Shown here: piece by piece, positions 43,749 to 51,952 of the stretch
Layout: each line of letters starts with the position of its first letter
How positions within the stretch are numbered: position 1 is the stretch's first letter
Origin: DTU015 sp964406505
GTDB taxonomy: Bacteria; Bacillota; Sulfobacillia; Fermentithermobacillales; Fermentithermobacillaceae
Length of the DNA: 64,000 bases
NCBI GenBank assembly: GCA_964406505.1
Contig: CAYORX010000002.1
Span: 62,001 to 126,000, forward strand
Direction of reading: 5' to 3'
Made by a program: the position numbers and the translations under genes
The notes under the pieces: model-generated
Told to the model about the DNA's origin: nothing
What the model saw: only the letters and a program-made list of their open reading frames with translations
Databases searched by the model: none

Positions 43749-43931
43749 TTATTTGATAATCCTAAACGGTAACATAATGAACCATTGCAATAATTTGAAT
43801 ATTCTGCCTGCCGCGAAACCTAGAAGCCTAAAAGGGAGTACGATAATCCAAACTAAAGGATAGAGCAATGCAAATATTAAGGCTATAGGCCAACTAAGCA
43901 CAAATAAAATGATCCATAATAGGCAACACAT
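43749..43931 (-). CDS. Small hydrophobic membrane protein (60 residues)
   Basis: Short protein with two or three hydrophobic segments (about 3-30 and 35-57) separated by single basic residues, and no known family. GGAAGGGG lies about ten bases before ATG 43931, which supports real translation. It lies alone between the class A hydrolase and the peroxiredoxin genes, with no overlapping gene. It could be a small stress or envelope protein; nothing more can be said. Confidence 0.55.
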   Translation of the reverse strand: MCCLLWIILFVLSWPIALIFALLYPLVWIIVLPFRLLGFAAGRIFKLLQWFIMLPFRIIK

Positions 43932-44001
43932 TATGTTTTACCCCTTCCAATGAAAATAGAACCTGAAAGTATATTACTACGTTACACATTGTTGTAGCAG
44001 G

Positions 44002-44802
44002 CTATGATAAAATATCATAAGCCCATTTCGCTATCTTCCCAATAACCTTATTCCCAAGATCAGTATCCTCTAACTTCTGAGACAAGCATACGATCACGAA
44101 ATTTGCTTTAGGGCCCTGTATAATTCCTACATCATGCGTTACCGATCTTACTTCCCCAGTTTTATGTGCACAAATAGCTTCTTTGGGAAGATAACGCGGA
44201 AGTTTTTGGTTATATTGTTGTCTTTTCATTATATCTATCATGCAATCGCAATCGCCTGGATTTTCGATGGTTCTTTCCGCAAGTCCTTGTATAAGTAAAG
44301 CTATATCCCTAGCGGTTATTTTGTTCCACGGGCCCCTCGGTTTCGGTTTCATGAGATGGGCTTCCAGCCTGCTTCCACTGCATCCTTTGCTTAGCATATA
44401 TTGATTAATGTTTTCCCTTCCTACGGCATCCATAGTAAGGTTTGTTCCGGTATTATCGCTAACAACTATCATCAAATTAATCGCATCAAGAAGCGTTATT
44501 TGCAAGCCGGAATGGAATTCTTTTAGTACGCCGGAACCTCCTACTTTATCTTGCTGCCGCAAAATGATGCTATCATCCAAACGCAAGTTTCCTAACCTAG
44601 CATGATGAAAAGCAGACATCATAATGGGAATTTTGATCACCGAAGCCGCGGTAAATGGTTCTTCATCGTTTAAACATATGCCGTTATCATCCGTTAGGTC
44701 TTTAATTACGATGCCCCATTCTCCGCCTACTTTTTCGATCATTTCAAGAAGCTCATTCTTATATGATTTAAAAATACCAGTAGAATCAATTTTATTTAAC
44801 AT
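44002..44802 (-). CDS. Class A beta-lactamase-like serine hydrolase lacking the omega-loop glutamate
   Basis: Protein of 266 residues with the class A fold. SVIK near residue 59 is the catalytic SxxK, SDN near 117 the second motif and HKTGEV near 217 the KTG. The omega loop that normally carries Glu166 in ExxLN is shortened: after the TRLD-equivalent SRLEAHLMK the chain reads PKPRGPWNKITARD with no matching glutamate. No signal peptide is present. AAAAAGGAG precedes ATG 44802. Without Glu166 efficient beta-lactam hydrolysis is unlikely; a peptidase or esterase role is more probable. Confidence 0.83.
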   Translation of the reverse strand: MLNKIDSTGIFKSYKNELLEMIEKVGGEWGIVIKDLTDDNGICLNDEEPFTAASVIKIPIMMSAFHHARLGNLRLDDSIILRQQDKVGGSGVLKEFHSGLQITLLDAINLMIVVSDNTGTNLTMDAVGRENINQYMLSKGCSGSRLEAHLMKPKPRGPWNKITARDIALLIQGLAERTIENPGDCDCMIDIMKRQQYNQKLPRYLPKEAICAHKTGEVRSVTHDVGIIQGPKANFVIVCLSQKLEDTDLGNKVIGKIAKWAYDILS

Positions 44803-44999
44803 TATAAATAGTCTCCTTTTTGAAGTGTTAAATCTTAAATAAGCATTTTGTGTCCGAACTTTAAATGATGGTTTCGCTTTTTACAGGATTCGGCTTTATA
44901 GATAGCAACTCCTGCTTAGAAGTGTTAGTGTTAAAATCGAAAAAGATTGGAAGCGATTGCTATTTATTCATATATCCTAAAAAACGAGGAGGCCAAATC

Positions 45000-45221
45000 A
45001 TGACTCTTAAAAATTATGTCGAAGTCCGTGCGGTGACAACTGAACTGGAGCGCGATCTTATTCGTTCAGCACTTGAATCATATGGAATCGAGGTAATGTT
45101 TCGTTCGTTTTTGCCTTCAAGTGTCTATCCTGGCTTAACTTCTATTAAAGCGCTTGTCCCGGAAAAGGATCTGGAACTAGCACGTAAGATTCTTGCAAAA
45201 CCTTTCGATGAACATGAATAA
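45000..45221 (+). CDS. DUF2007-like small protein
   Basis: Protein of 73 residues resembling the DUF2007 putative signal-transducing family, a ferredoxin-like fold that binds small partners. VEVRAVTTELERDLIRSAL at the N-terminus and SIKALVPEKDLELARKIL at the C-terminus are the two repeats of the fold. GAGGAGG at 44986-44992 fixes ATG 45000; the longer frame from 44865 lacks any ribosome site. Function unknown. Confidence 0.78.
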   Translation: MTLKNYVEVRAVTTELERDLIRSALESYGIEVMFRSFLPSSVYPGLTSIKALVPEKDLELARKILAKPFDEHE

Positions 45222-45254
45222 CCTTTAATTACATCGCTTAAGAATAAAATCTTG

Positions 45255-45306
45255 TTGATTAATGCTATTAAGGTGTTATAATACAACTTATATGTATAAA
45301 TATACA
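45255..45306 (+). promoter_or_regulatory. Promoter and ArgR-like operator of the amino-acid ABC transporter
   Basis: TTGATT (45255-45260), 16-base spacer, TATAAT (45277-45282). Ten bases further lies the palindrome TGTATAAATATACA (45293-45306), close in form to ArgR operators. An outer inverted repeat ACCTTTAATT (45221-45230) with AATTAAAGGT (45313-45322) encloses the whole region. Confidence 0.5.
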
Positions 45307-45352
45307 ATAACCAATTAAAGGTATGCGTTGCGACTTATAAGGAGTGGGTCAC

Positions 45353-46171
45353 ATGAAGAAAACAGCTGTGATATTTTCAATGATGATTGTTGTTATGGCA
45401 CTACTTGTAACCGGATGTGTTAAAGAGCCAGGGATTGTATCTGATAATGGCGATGACAATTCCGAAACCGAGCCTATGAAACTAATTGCAATAGGTGAGT
45501 GCACTTTTGCTCCATTTGAATTTATGGATGAGGAAACGGGCAAGCCGGTAGGATTTGACGTTGACCTAATAAAAGCTATTGCAGAAGCCATGAATTTCGA
45601 AGTTGAATATAAAAACATGGATTGGAATAGTTTAATTGCTGCTCTTCAAACCAAAGAAGCTGATTTGGTTGTGTCTGGAGTTACTATTAATGATGAAAGG
45701 GCATTGGAAGTAAAATTTTCGGATCCTTATTTTGAGTCGGGACAGGTATGGTGTGTGGAATCGGATTCATCCATCAAGACTTTAAATGACTTGTCGGGGC
45801 ATACGGTAGCTGTTCAAATCAACACCACGGCTGATTATGCTGCTCAAAAAATTGATGCTAAGTTTAAAGATGACGGTAATCCCGGCTTGAACATAAAGCG
45901 GTTGGATCAAGCTGCTGATGTATTTAATGAACTAAAAGTCGGCGGAGTAGACGCAGTTATAGCAGATTTACCGTTAGTTCAAGAATATCTTAAGAATAAC
46001 CCCGATTCAAATGTGATTATACCCGAACCAGCTTTTACCGTTGAATATTACGGAATTGCCATGCGAAAGCAAGACAAAGAAATACATGAAATTATTAATA
46101 AAGGGCTCGCTACAATAAAGGCATCAGGCGTGTATGATGAGTTGTATCAAAAATATTTTGATTCTAAATGA
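45353..46171 (+). CDS. Amino-acid ABC transporter substrate-binding lipoprotein
   Basis: Extracellular solute-binding protein family 3 member, 272 residues. The N-terminus is a lipoprotein signal ending in VTGC. PFEFMDEETGKPVGFDVDL near 55 and the ERALEVKFSDPYFESGQ block near 110 are hallmarks of polar amino-acid binding proteins. AAGGAG at 45339-45344 precedes ATG 45353. It is followed by its permease (46300) and ATPase (46949). A hairpin separates it from the permease gene. The ArgR-like operator upstream hints at arginine or another basic amino acid, but the specificity is not proven. Confidence 0.9.
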   Translation: MKKTAVIFSMMIVVMALLVTGCVKEPGIVSDNGDDNSETEPMKLIAIGECTFAPFEFMDEETGKPVGFDVDLIKAIAEAMNFEVEYKNMDWNSLIAALQTKEADLVVSGVTINDERALEVKFSDPYFESGQVWCVESDSSIKTLNDLSGHTVAVQINTTADYAAQKIDAKFKDDGNPGLNIKRLDQAADVFNELKVGGVDAVIADLPLVQEYLKNNPDSNVIIPEPAFTVEYYGIAMRKQDKEIHEIINKGLATIKASGVYDELYQKYFDSK

Positions 46172-46222
46172 CAAAAAATAGGTGCACTAGCGTATTAATG
46201 GATCCAATTTAGGCAGAAGGTA

Positions 46223-46258
46223 CCGGCAGCGAACAATTTGTTGGTTGCCGGTTGTTTT
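46223..46258 (+). terminator. Attenuating hairpin between binding-protein and permease genes
   Basis: CCGGCAGCGAAC pairs, with a wobble and one mismatch, with GTTGGTTGCCGG and is followed by TTGTTTTG. Such intercistronic hairpins commonly keep the binding protein in excess over membrane components. Confidence 0.6.
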
Positions 46259-46299
46259 GTGACAAAAGATCAAAAGGTTAGTTTAAGGAGGGAACAATT

Positions 46300-46956
46300 T
46301 TGTTTAAGTTGAGCGTGGTGGCAAGATTTTTCCCGTTTTTGATAAGAGGAGTTGGAATTACACTTCAGATTACTTTCTTGTCTTTTCTAATTGCTGTGGT
46401 ATTAGGACTAATTGTTGTACTTGGCCGCATTAGCGACAATCCAATTCTTCGCATTCCATGCCAGATCTATGTTGATTTCATACGGGGTACGCCCCTTATT
46501 GCTCAAATTTATCTGATACATTTTGGTCTACCTCAAATACTGGGATACAGACCAATAGGATATATCGATGCGCTCGTGGCTTTAACTCTGAATTCATCCG
46601 CTTATATGGCTGAAATCTATAGGGGTGGCATAGAATCTGTGGAGGCGGGGCAAATGGAAGCAGCAAGGTCTTTAGGTATGACGTATGGTCAAGCCATGCA
46701 ATATATTATCCTCCCTCAAGCCCTCAGGAGTGTGATCCCACCTATGGGCAATGAGTTCATTACGTTGCTAAAAGAATCAGCCCTGGTTTCAATAATTGGC
46801 ATGGAAGATTTGATGATGAGGGCTAAAATGATGGCGGGACAAAGTTTTAGACCTTTTGAAGCATATTTTACTACAGCGTTGATATATTTAGCGCTTACAT
46901 TCATTCTTAGTAGGTTATTAGGACGAATAGAAGGGAGGCTAAAACGTAGTGGTTGA
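46300..46956 (+). CDS. Amino-acid ABC transporter permease
   Basis: His/Glu/Gln-type permease of 218 residues with about five membrane helices. The cytoplasmic coupling motif appears as EAARSLGMTYGQAMQYIILPQALR near residue 123 (given here as separate parts EAARSLGM and ILPQALR), contacting the ATPase. AAGGAGGG at 46285-46292 precedes TTG 46300. It overlaps the ATPase start by 8 bases. A single permease gene implies a homodimeric pore. Confidence 0.9.
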   Translation: MFKLSVVARFFPFLIRGVGITLQITFLSFLIAVVLGLIVVLGRISDNPILRIPCQIYVDFIRGTPLIAQIYLIHFGLPQILGYRPIGYIDALVALTLNSSAYMAEIYRGGIESVEAGQMEAARSLGMTYGQAMQYIILPQALRSVIPPMGNEFITLLKESALVSIIGMEDLMMRAKMMAGQSFRPFEAYFTTALIYLALTFILSRLLGRIEGRLKRSG

Positions 46957-47671
46957 AGTGAAAAACCTAAATAAGAGTTTTGGAGACCTCAAGGTACTCC
47001 ACAATCTAAATCTCAAAGTGGATAAAGGAGAAGTGGTAGTTATAATCGGCCCAAGCGGTTCAGGGAAGAGTACTCTTTTGCGCTGCATCAATCTCTTGGA
47101 ACAACCAACTTCAGGCGATATTTATATAAACAATGTAAATGTTAACGGTAGCGACGTGGACATAAATTTGATTAGGCAAACGACAGGAATGGTGTTTCAG
47201 CAATTTAATCTCTTTCCACACCTTACGGTGCTCGATAATGTATCTATTGCGCCTATCCGGGTTTTAGGTATGGCTCAGCAACAAGCCAAAATTTTGGGTA
47301 GGGATCTATTGTATAAGGTGGGGTTATCTGATAAAGAATTCGCGTATCCTCGCCAACTCTCAGGAGGCCAGCAGCAAAGAGCTGCTATTGCTAGGGCACT
47401 TGCAATGAAGCCTATATTAATGTTATTTGATGAGCCTACATCGGCGCTTGATCCTGAAATGATAGGTGAAGTCTTAACGGTTATGAAACAGCTAGCGCTT
47501 GAAGGAATGACAATGATCGTTGTCAGCCACGAAATGGGTTTTGCCAGAGAGGTTGCGGATAGAGTTTTATTTATGGATGAAGGATCACTTGTGGAAGAAG
47601 GTGAACCTGGGGAAATTTTCCTGAATCCAAAACATGAAAGAACCAGAACATTTCTTAGTAAGATTTTGTAA
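46949..47671 (+). CDS. Amino-acid ABC transporter ATP-binding protein
   Basis: ATPase of the polar amino-acid uptake family (GlnQ/HisP-like), 240 residues. Walker A GPSGSGKSTL near 32, Q-loop FQQFNLFPHL near 86, signature LSGGQQQRAAIARAL near 133, Walker B LMLFDEPTSALD near 155 and the switch histidine in VVSHEMGF near 190 are all intact. AGGGAGG lies ten bases before GTG 46949. It overlaps the permease gene and is the last gene of the transporter. Confidence 0.92.
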   Translation: MVEVKNLNKSFGDLKVLHNLNLKVDKGEVVVIIGPSGSGKSTLLRCINLLEQPTSGDIYINNVNVNGSDVDINLIRQTTGMVFQQFNLFPHLTVLDNVSIAPIRVLGMAQQQAKILGRDLLYKVGLSDKEFAYPRQLSGGQQQRAAIARALAMKPILMLFDEPTSALDPEMIGEVLTVMKQLALEGMTMIVVSHEMGFAREVADRVLFMDEGSLVEEGEPGEIFLNPKHERTRTFLSKIL

Positions 47672-47806
47672 ATGCCCGAGTCGTATCATGTGTCCGATCG
47701 TGAAAAACTTTGGTTGTTAGTTATCAACTCTAAAATTAGATGGTACACTTTATTTGAACAAACCGATGGCAATATGAAGCAGCCGGATTCCCCAGGAGAT
47801 GGTCAA

Positions 47807-48544
47807 ATGAATTTTATCTTATCTAATCTAAAAAACCCGGCGTTAGGGCCGATGTTTGCCGCATTTGCAGGTTTGTTAGCTTCTACAAGTCCATGCGCCA
47901 TGGCTGCAGTCCCTCTTATGATAGGACATATCGCAAGCGTTCGCACAGGCGATCGGAAAAATCAACTCGTCTTATTTATTGTTGGCATGTCGACGGCGCT
48001 TTCGTTAACTGGTATAGTAGCCGGTTTGCTTGGAAGATCACTTATTTTCTCGATTCCTTGGATAAGATGGGTTGCTGGAATAGTGATTGTAATAGTAGGT
48101 CTGAGCTATATAGACGTTTTTTCCTTTTCCAAAACATGTAAACTCAATATTCCGCAAGGTGTACTATTTGATGATGGCATAGTTAACGATGTGTCTCAGA
48201 GTTATATACAAGTGGTCGATAAAGATAAAGTATCTCGCAACTTGAAATCCATTGGCTTGGGTGTACTTTATGGATTGTCTGCATCGCCGTGTTCCACTCC
48301 TGCCCTTATAGCTATACTTGCTGTCGTAGCTACCACCGGTTCTTTGGTAAGAGGTGTAACATTGCTATTGGGTTATTCTTTGGGCCAATCTGTATTGGTT
48401 ATATTTGCGGGGCTTTTTACTTCCAAATTCACTAAGTTTCTGGAAAACCAGCGAAACATCAAAACCATTGGAATTGTTAGAAAAGTTGGCGGGCTGATAG
48501 TTGTTAGTTTTGGCGTGTATTTGTTGTTAAGACCGTTTTTTTAG
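47807..48544 (+). CDS. CcdA/DsbD-type thiol-disulfide membrane transporter
   Basis: Membrane protein of 245 residues that passes reducing power across the membrane. About six helices are predicted, with the two conserved redox cysteines in STSPCAM near residue 25 and SASPCST near 163, the symmetric pair of the CcdA family. CAGGAGA precedes ATG 47807; the open frame extends upstream to 47672 without a ribosome site. A thioredoxin-like membrane protein follows 39 bases later and is the likely partner. Cytochrome c genes are absent here, so disulfide reduction of exported or spore proteins is the likely role. Confidence 0.82.
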   Translation: MNFILSNLKNPALGPMFAAFAGLLASTSPCAMAAVPLMIGHIASVRTGDRKNQLVLFIVGMSTALSLTGIVAGLLGRSLIFSIPWIRWVAGIVIVIVGLSYIDVFSFSKTCKLNIPQGVLFDDGIVNDVSQSYIQVVDKDKVSRNLKSIGLGVLYGLSASPCSTPALIAILAVVATTGSLVRGVTLLLGYSLGQSVLVIFAGLFTSKFTKFLENQRNIKTIGIVRKVGGLIVVSFGVYLLLRPFF

Positions 48545-48583
48545 GGTGATTGCGTCCAATTAATTTATAGAGGAGAGTATCTT

Positions 48584-49057
48584 GTGGGCAAAACATGTCC
48601 TTTCGCAATCTTATTAAATAATCGTTATAGCGGAATTATCATTGTGATTATTGTTGCGCTAATCGCGGGCGGAGCATGGTATCGAAACACTTTACGTAAC
48701 ACAGACTTAGATTTCGCCGATGTTGTGATCGAAGATGTAACACCGGAAGATTTAGAATTGCATATAATAAAGGGCAAGCCGGGGGTTTTAGAGTTTTACA
48801 CTAAGTCATGTCCTTTTTGTGTGAAGATCGAACAAGAACTAAAGCAACTTAAAGCTAATTATGGTGGGCAGATTTTTGTCGTAAAAATTAACGCTGAAGT
48901 TCATTCTCAAAAAGCAGTAAAACATGATATTCGTGGAGTCCCTACGCTTGTATTCTTTGATTCAGAAGGCAAATCAGTGGGTTCTTTAGCAGGTTACCGA
49001 AATTTTGAAGAGATTGTGGAAACGTTAGTGGGGCTTGACCTTGTAAAACAGCGATAA
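48584..49057 (+). CDS. Membrane-anchored thioredoxin-like protein
   Basis: Protein of 157 residues with an N-terminal membrane helix (about 15-32) and an outward thioredoxin fold. The active site is FYTKSCPFCVKIEQE near 83, a CPFC variant of CxxC, and the cis-proline is in RGVPTLVFF near 122. AGGAG at 48571-48575 precedes GTG 48584. Together with the CcdA-like gene it forms a complete extracytoplasmic thiol-reduction pair. Confidence 0.85.
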   Translation: MGKTCPFAILLNNRYSGIIIVIIVALIAGGAWYRNTLRNTDLDFADVVIEDVTPEDLELHIIKGKPGVLEFYTKSCPFCVKIEQELKQLKANYGGQIFVVKINAEVHSQKAVKHDIRGVPTLVFFDSEGKSVGSLAGYRNFEEIVETLVGLDLVKQR

Positions 49058-49177
49058 TTATCTATTAGCTGTCGGGTGTTCAAAAATAAATATATTAGAT
49101 ACAATCTTATGTGCAGTGTTCTCTAAAGGGTACTGTAATATTAGAAACAAACTTTTATATGAGGTAATTAAAATACG

Positions 49178-50083
49178 ATGTCACAATTAGCTGCTAACCT
49201 GCTACTCCTTTTAGTGACCGTTATTTGGGGTACGACGTTTATACTCGTAAAAACAGCCATTCAGATGATAAAGCCATTTACTTTTTTGGCGGCAAGATTT
49301 TTTATCGGTAGCCTGTTTATATTGTTGTGGTTAGCTATAAGACAGTCGAAATCTTCATGGGACAGGTCTGTTACCTTCGTAACACCTGCGTATACTTTGA
49401 AAGGTGGCGTGCTTACAGGGGCTGCCTTGTTTTTTAGTTACGTCACTCAAACTTTCGGATTATTGACTGTTTCGGCCGGGAAAGCTGCTTTTATTACCGG
49501 CTTGTCAGTAGTTCTGGTTCCTCTTGCTTCGGCGCTTATTTTCAAAGAGATCCCCGACAAAAACGCTTTTATTGGGGTAACTCTTGCTGCTATCGGTTTA
49601 GCGCTTATGTCGTTAGTATTTCCATTTAACATTGAAATTGGTGACATATTGGTGTTTTTGTGCGCAGTTGGGTTTGCTTCGCATATAATTCTTGTAGGAA
49701 TGTATTCAAGGCACAGCGATCCTGTGATTTTCACATTAATACAGTTGATGATCGTAGCGGCCGGTTCATTTATCGCGGCGATTTGTTTGGAATGGCCACT
49801 TAGTATTCCAATCCATACTTCTGGTGCTCTCATTTATTCAGCTGTTGTTGCTACGTCTATTACTGTACTCATCCAGTCAGCAGTTCAAAAATATACGTCT
49901 GCAACAAATACGGCGCTTATTTTTTCTACGGAACCGGTATTTGCGGCTCTTTTTGCATGGATTAGTGTAGGCGAAATTTTAAAGCCGCGAGAAATGTTGG
50001 GCGCAGGCTTAATTTTATTGGGCATGCTTATTTCTGAAATCGGTCCATGGAAACGCCGTTCCTTCCTTAAAAACGAACTTTGA
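49178..50083 (+). CDS. EamA/DMT family exporter
   Basis: Drug/metabolite transporter of 301 residues with ten helices in two EamA repeats. VTVIWGTTFILVKTAI near 12 opens the first repeat and FLCAVGFASHIILVGMY near 160 the second; the C-terminal FSTEPVFAALFAWISVGE near 250 is typical. A weak GAGGTAA precedes ATG 49178. The substrate is unknown; family members export amino acids, sugars or nucleotide derivatives. Confidence 0.87.
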   Translation: MSQLAANLLLLLVTVIWGTTFILVKTAIQMIKPFTFLAARFFIGSLFILLWLAIRQSKSSWDRSVTFVTPAYTLKGGVLTGAALFFSYVTQTFGLLTVSAGKAAFITGLSVVLVPLASALIFKEIPDKNAFIGVTLAAIGLALMSLVFPFNIEIGDILVFLCAVGFASHIILVGMYSRHSDPVIFTLIQLMIVAAGSFIAAICLEWPLSIPIHTSGALIYSAVVATSITVLIQSAVQKYTSATNTALIFSTEPVFAALFAWISVGEILKPREMLGAGLILLGMLISEIGPWKRRSFLKNEL

Positions 50084-50219
50084 TTCCTCGTTGTTATCTT
50101 TAATCAATCAATTCAATGTTAGACCTCGTAGAAGGAGGTATTCTTTTTTAAATTGTAAAAATTTGATATTATTTTCCAAAGAACTTTAAGTTAAATTTTA
50201 CACAAAGGTGGTGTGAATT

Positions 50220-51101
50220 GTGAATGCAAACGTCCTTGTGTATGCATCTAGTTTTTTAAATGCTGATTTTTGGCTTAACATCGCGTTTGTTGGGATTAAA
50301 CTAGGTGCAATTATCGTAATGGCACTTTTGATTGTTAAAATCGGAAATTCTTTAATCGATAAACTACTGTCTAAAACTGATGGCATGGCGAAGGGACTAA
50401 CTATAGATGAATCCAGAGCAAAAACTTTGTCGGGCCTTTTGCAAAGTACTTTAAGATATGTTGTGAGTATAGTAGTAATCTTGATGATTTTGGATTTAAT
50501 AGGTATTGATACAAAAGCCCTTCTTGGCGGTGTGGCAGTATTAGGTTTAGCGGTAGGGTTTGGTGCGCAAAATTTGGTCCGTGATGTTATAACAGGTTTT
50601 TTTCTCATATATGAAAGACAATACGATGTCGGCAATTACGTCACCATAGCTGGCGTATCTGGGGTAGTGGAACACATTGGAATCAGGACTACAATCTTAC
50701 GTGATTGGTCTGGAGATGTACATACCGTTCCAAACGGTTTAGTCGAAAAAACCACTAACAGGAGTAGGCGGGCTTCTAGAGCATTGGTAGAAGTTCCGGT
50801 ACCGCATACGGCAAATTTACAACAAGTAACTGATATTATGGAGAAAGTCTGTCAGCAGGTTGCGCAGGAGATGCCGGTGATTCGCGAAGGACCTAAAGTA
50901 CTGGGTATATCTCAACTACGTGAGTCTGGGGTGACCTTATTAGTGTGGGCAAGAACCAATCCTTTAAGTCAGTGGGGAGTAGAAAGGGAATTGCGGCTTA
51001 AAATTAAAAAGGCGTTTGATGATGCTGGGATTGAGGTCCCATACCCAAGATTAGTAGTTCATAGTCAAGGATATAAAGGTTTAGAAAGTGAGCAATGCTA
51101 A
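50220..51101 (+). CDS. MscS-type mechanosensitive channel
   Basis: Small-conductance mechanosensitive channel homologue of 293 residues. Three N-terminal helices end in the pore helix GGVAVLGLAVGFGAQNLVRD near 97, rich in Gly and Ala, followed by the MscS beta domain (VGNYVTIAGVSGVVEHIG near 130; HTVPNGLVEKTTNRSR near 160) and the alpha/beta C-terminal domain. AAAGGTGG lies before GTG 50220. It protects against hypo-osmotic shock, complementing the TrkAH uptake system in the window. Confidence 0.9.
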   Translation: MNANVLVYASSFLNADFWLNIAFVGIKLGAIIVMALLIVKIGNSLIDKLLSKTDGMAKGLTIDESRAKTLSGLLQSTLRYVVSIVVILMILDLIGIDTKALLGGVAVLGLAVGFGAQNLVRDVITGFFLIYERQYDVGNYVTIAGVSGVVEHIGIRTTILRDWSGDVHTVPNGLVEKTTNRSRRASRALVEVPVPHTANLQQVTDIMEKVCQQVAQEMPVIREGPKVLGISQLRESGVTLLVWARTNPLSQWGVERELRLKIKKAFDDAGIEVPYPRLVVHSQGYKGLESEQC

Positions 51102-51181
51102 TTTATGTAACTATAACAATAAAAACTTTAGAAAATCAGGGTCAAGCGGAATCAAAATAAGGTTTAGCATTTAAATTTTGT

Positions 51182-51850
51182 TCAATATCCTAAAATTTCG
51201 TTTATTAATACCACTACAAATTTGTTTTTAGCCAGAGGTGGTTTTTGTATAATAGTAGTTATTCTGCAGCCTAAATCTGGATCAAGTAAGCGACTGTCAC
51301 TTATTATATTTTGTACTGATATGGGTGAACCTAATCTTCTACTGTTAATAGGGGCAGCGTATCTCCCTATGCGGCGAAAAGCCTCGTCTAAACTGTATAC
51401 TAATTTATTAATGCCGCAAACGACAATTGTTATTTGGGGCCCAAAAATCATGGAACTAACCCTATTACCAAACCCGTCGGAATTAATTAATGTTCCGTCA
51501 ATACAAAGAGCATTGACACTAGATAAAAATACGTCAGCCGTTATTTGCTTATGTCTGACTTCATTTTTTTTCTCTTTTGTTAACGTGTTGTCCCAATGGT
51601 CATATAAAGTGAAGCCCTTCTGGTTCAAGATCTCCGGGAGATTGAGATCTCGTATGGTGACAGAGCCGCCTATACCTATCGTCGACGTTTCATTTGGAAT
51701 TGCTTTTAAGACAAAGTCCACAGCATGTTGCTTGTTTTGGGCATAGACAGCTGTAAAACCCTTGTTATTAAGCGATTCGACGCATTGAAGTGCGAGCCTG
51801 TGTTCAAACCAATTTTTATATTGGTATAAGGAACAATTTTTCCAAGTCAA
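51182..51850 (-). CDS. LUD domain protein (LutC/DUF162-like)
   Basis: Protein of 222 residues in the LUD family found in lactate-utilisation complexes. IGIGGSVTIRDLNLPE near residue 58 and SVNALCIDGTLINSDGFGNRV near 111 (parts NALCIDGTL and GFGNRV) are characteristic. It is a stand-alone LUD protein with no LutA or LutB gene beside it, so its pathway is uncertain. AGGTGG lies five bases before TTG 51850. A palindromic hairpin at 51891-51918 separates it from the DUF4438 gene. Confidence 0.82.
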   Translation of the reverse strand: MTWKNCSLYQYKNWFEHRLALQCVESLNNKGFTAVYAQNKQHAVDFVLKAIPNETSTIGIGGSVTIRDLNLPEILNQKGFTLYDHWDNTLTKEKKNEVRHKQITADVFLSSVNALCIDGTLINSDGFGNRVSSMIFGPQITIVVCGINKLVYSLDEAFRRIGRYAAPINSRRLGSPISVQNIISDSRLLDPDLGCRITTIIQKPPLAKNKFVVVLINEILGY

Positions 51851-51890
51851 TTAAACCACCTGCTTTAGCTTTTATGATATGAATACATTA

Positions 51891-51918
51891 TTAGGGGACG
51901 CTTTTTAGGGTCCCCTAA
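51891..51918 (-). terminator. Terminator after the DUF4438 gene
   Basis: TTAGGGGAC (51891-51899) with GTCCCCTAA (51910-51918), a 9-bp perfect stem, without a strong T-run. Confidence 0.6.
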
Positions 51919-51952
51919 CATACTTAAAGGTTTTTAACACTACTCATTCACA

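Noticed and set aside
44865..44999. Upstream extension of the DUF2007 frame
   Set aside because: No ribosome site at its start, and a strong one precedes ATG 45000.
50133..50150. AAGGAGGT-like site after the DMT exporter gene
   Set aside because: No start codon follows within a useful distance before a stop, so no small gene can be supported.
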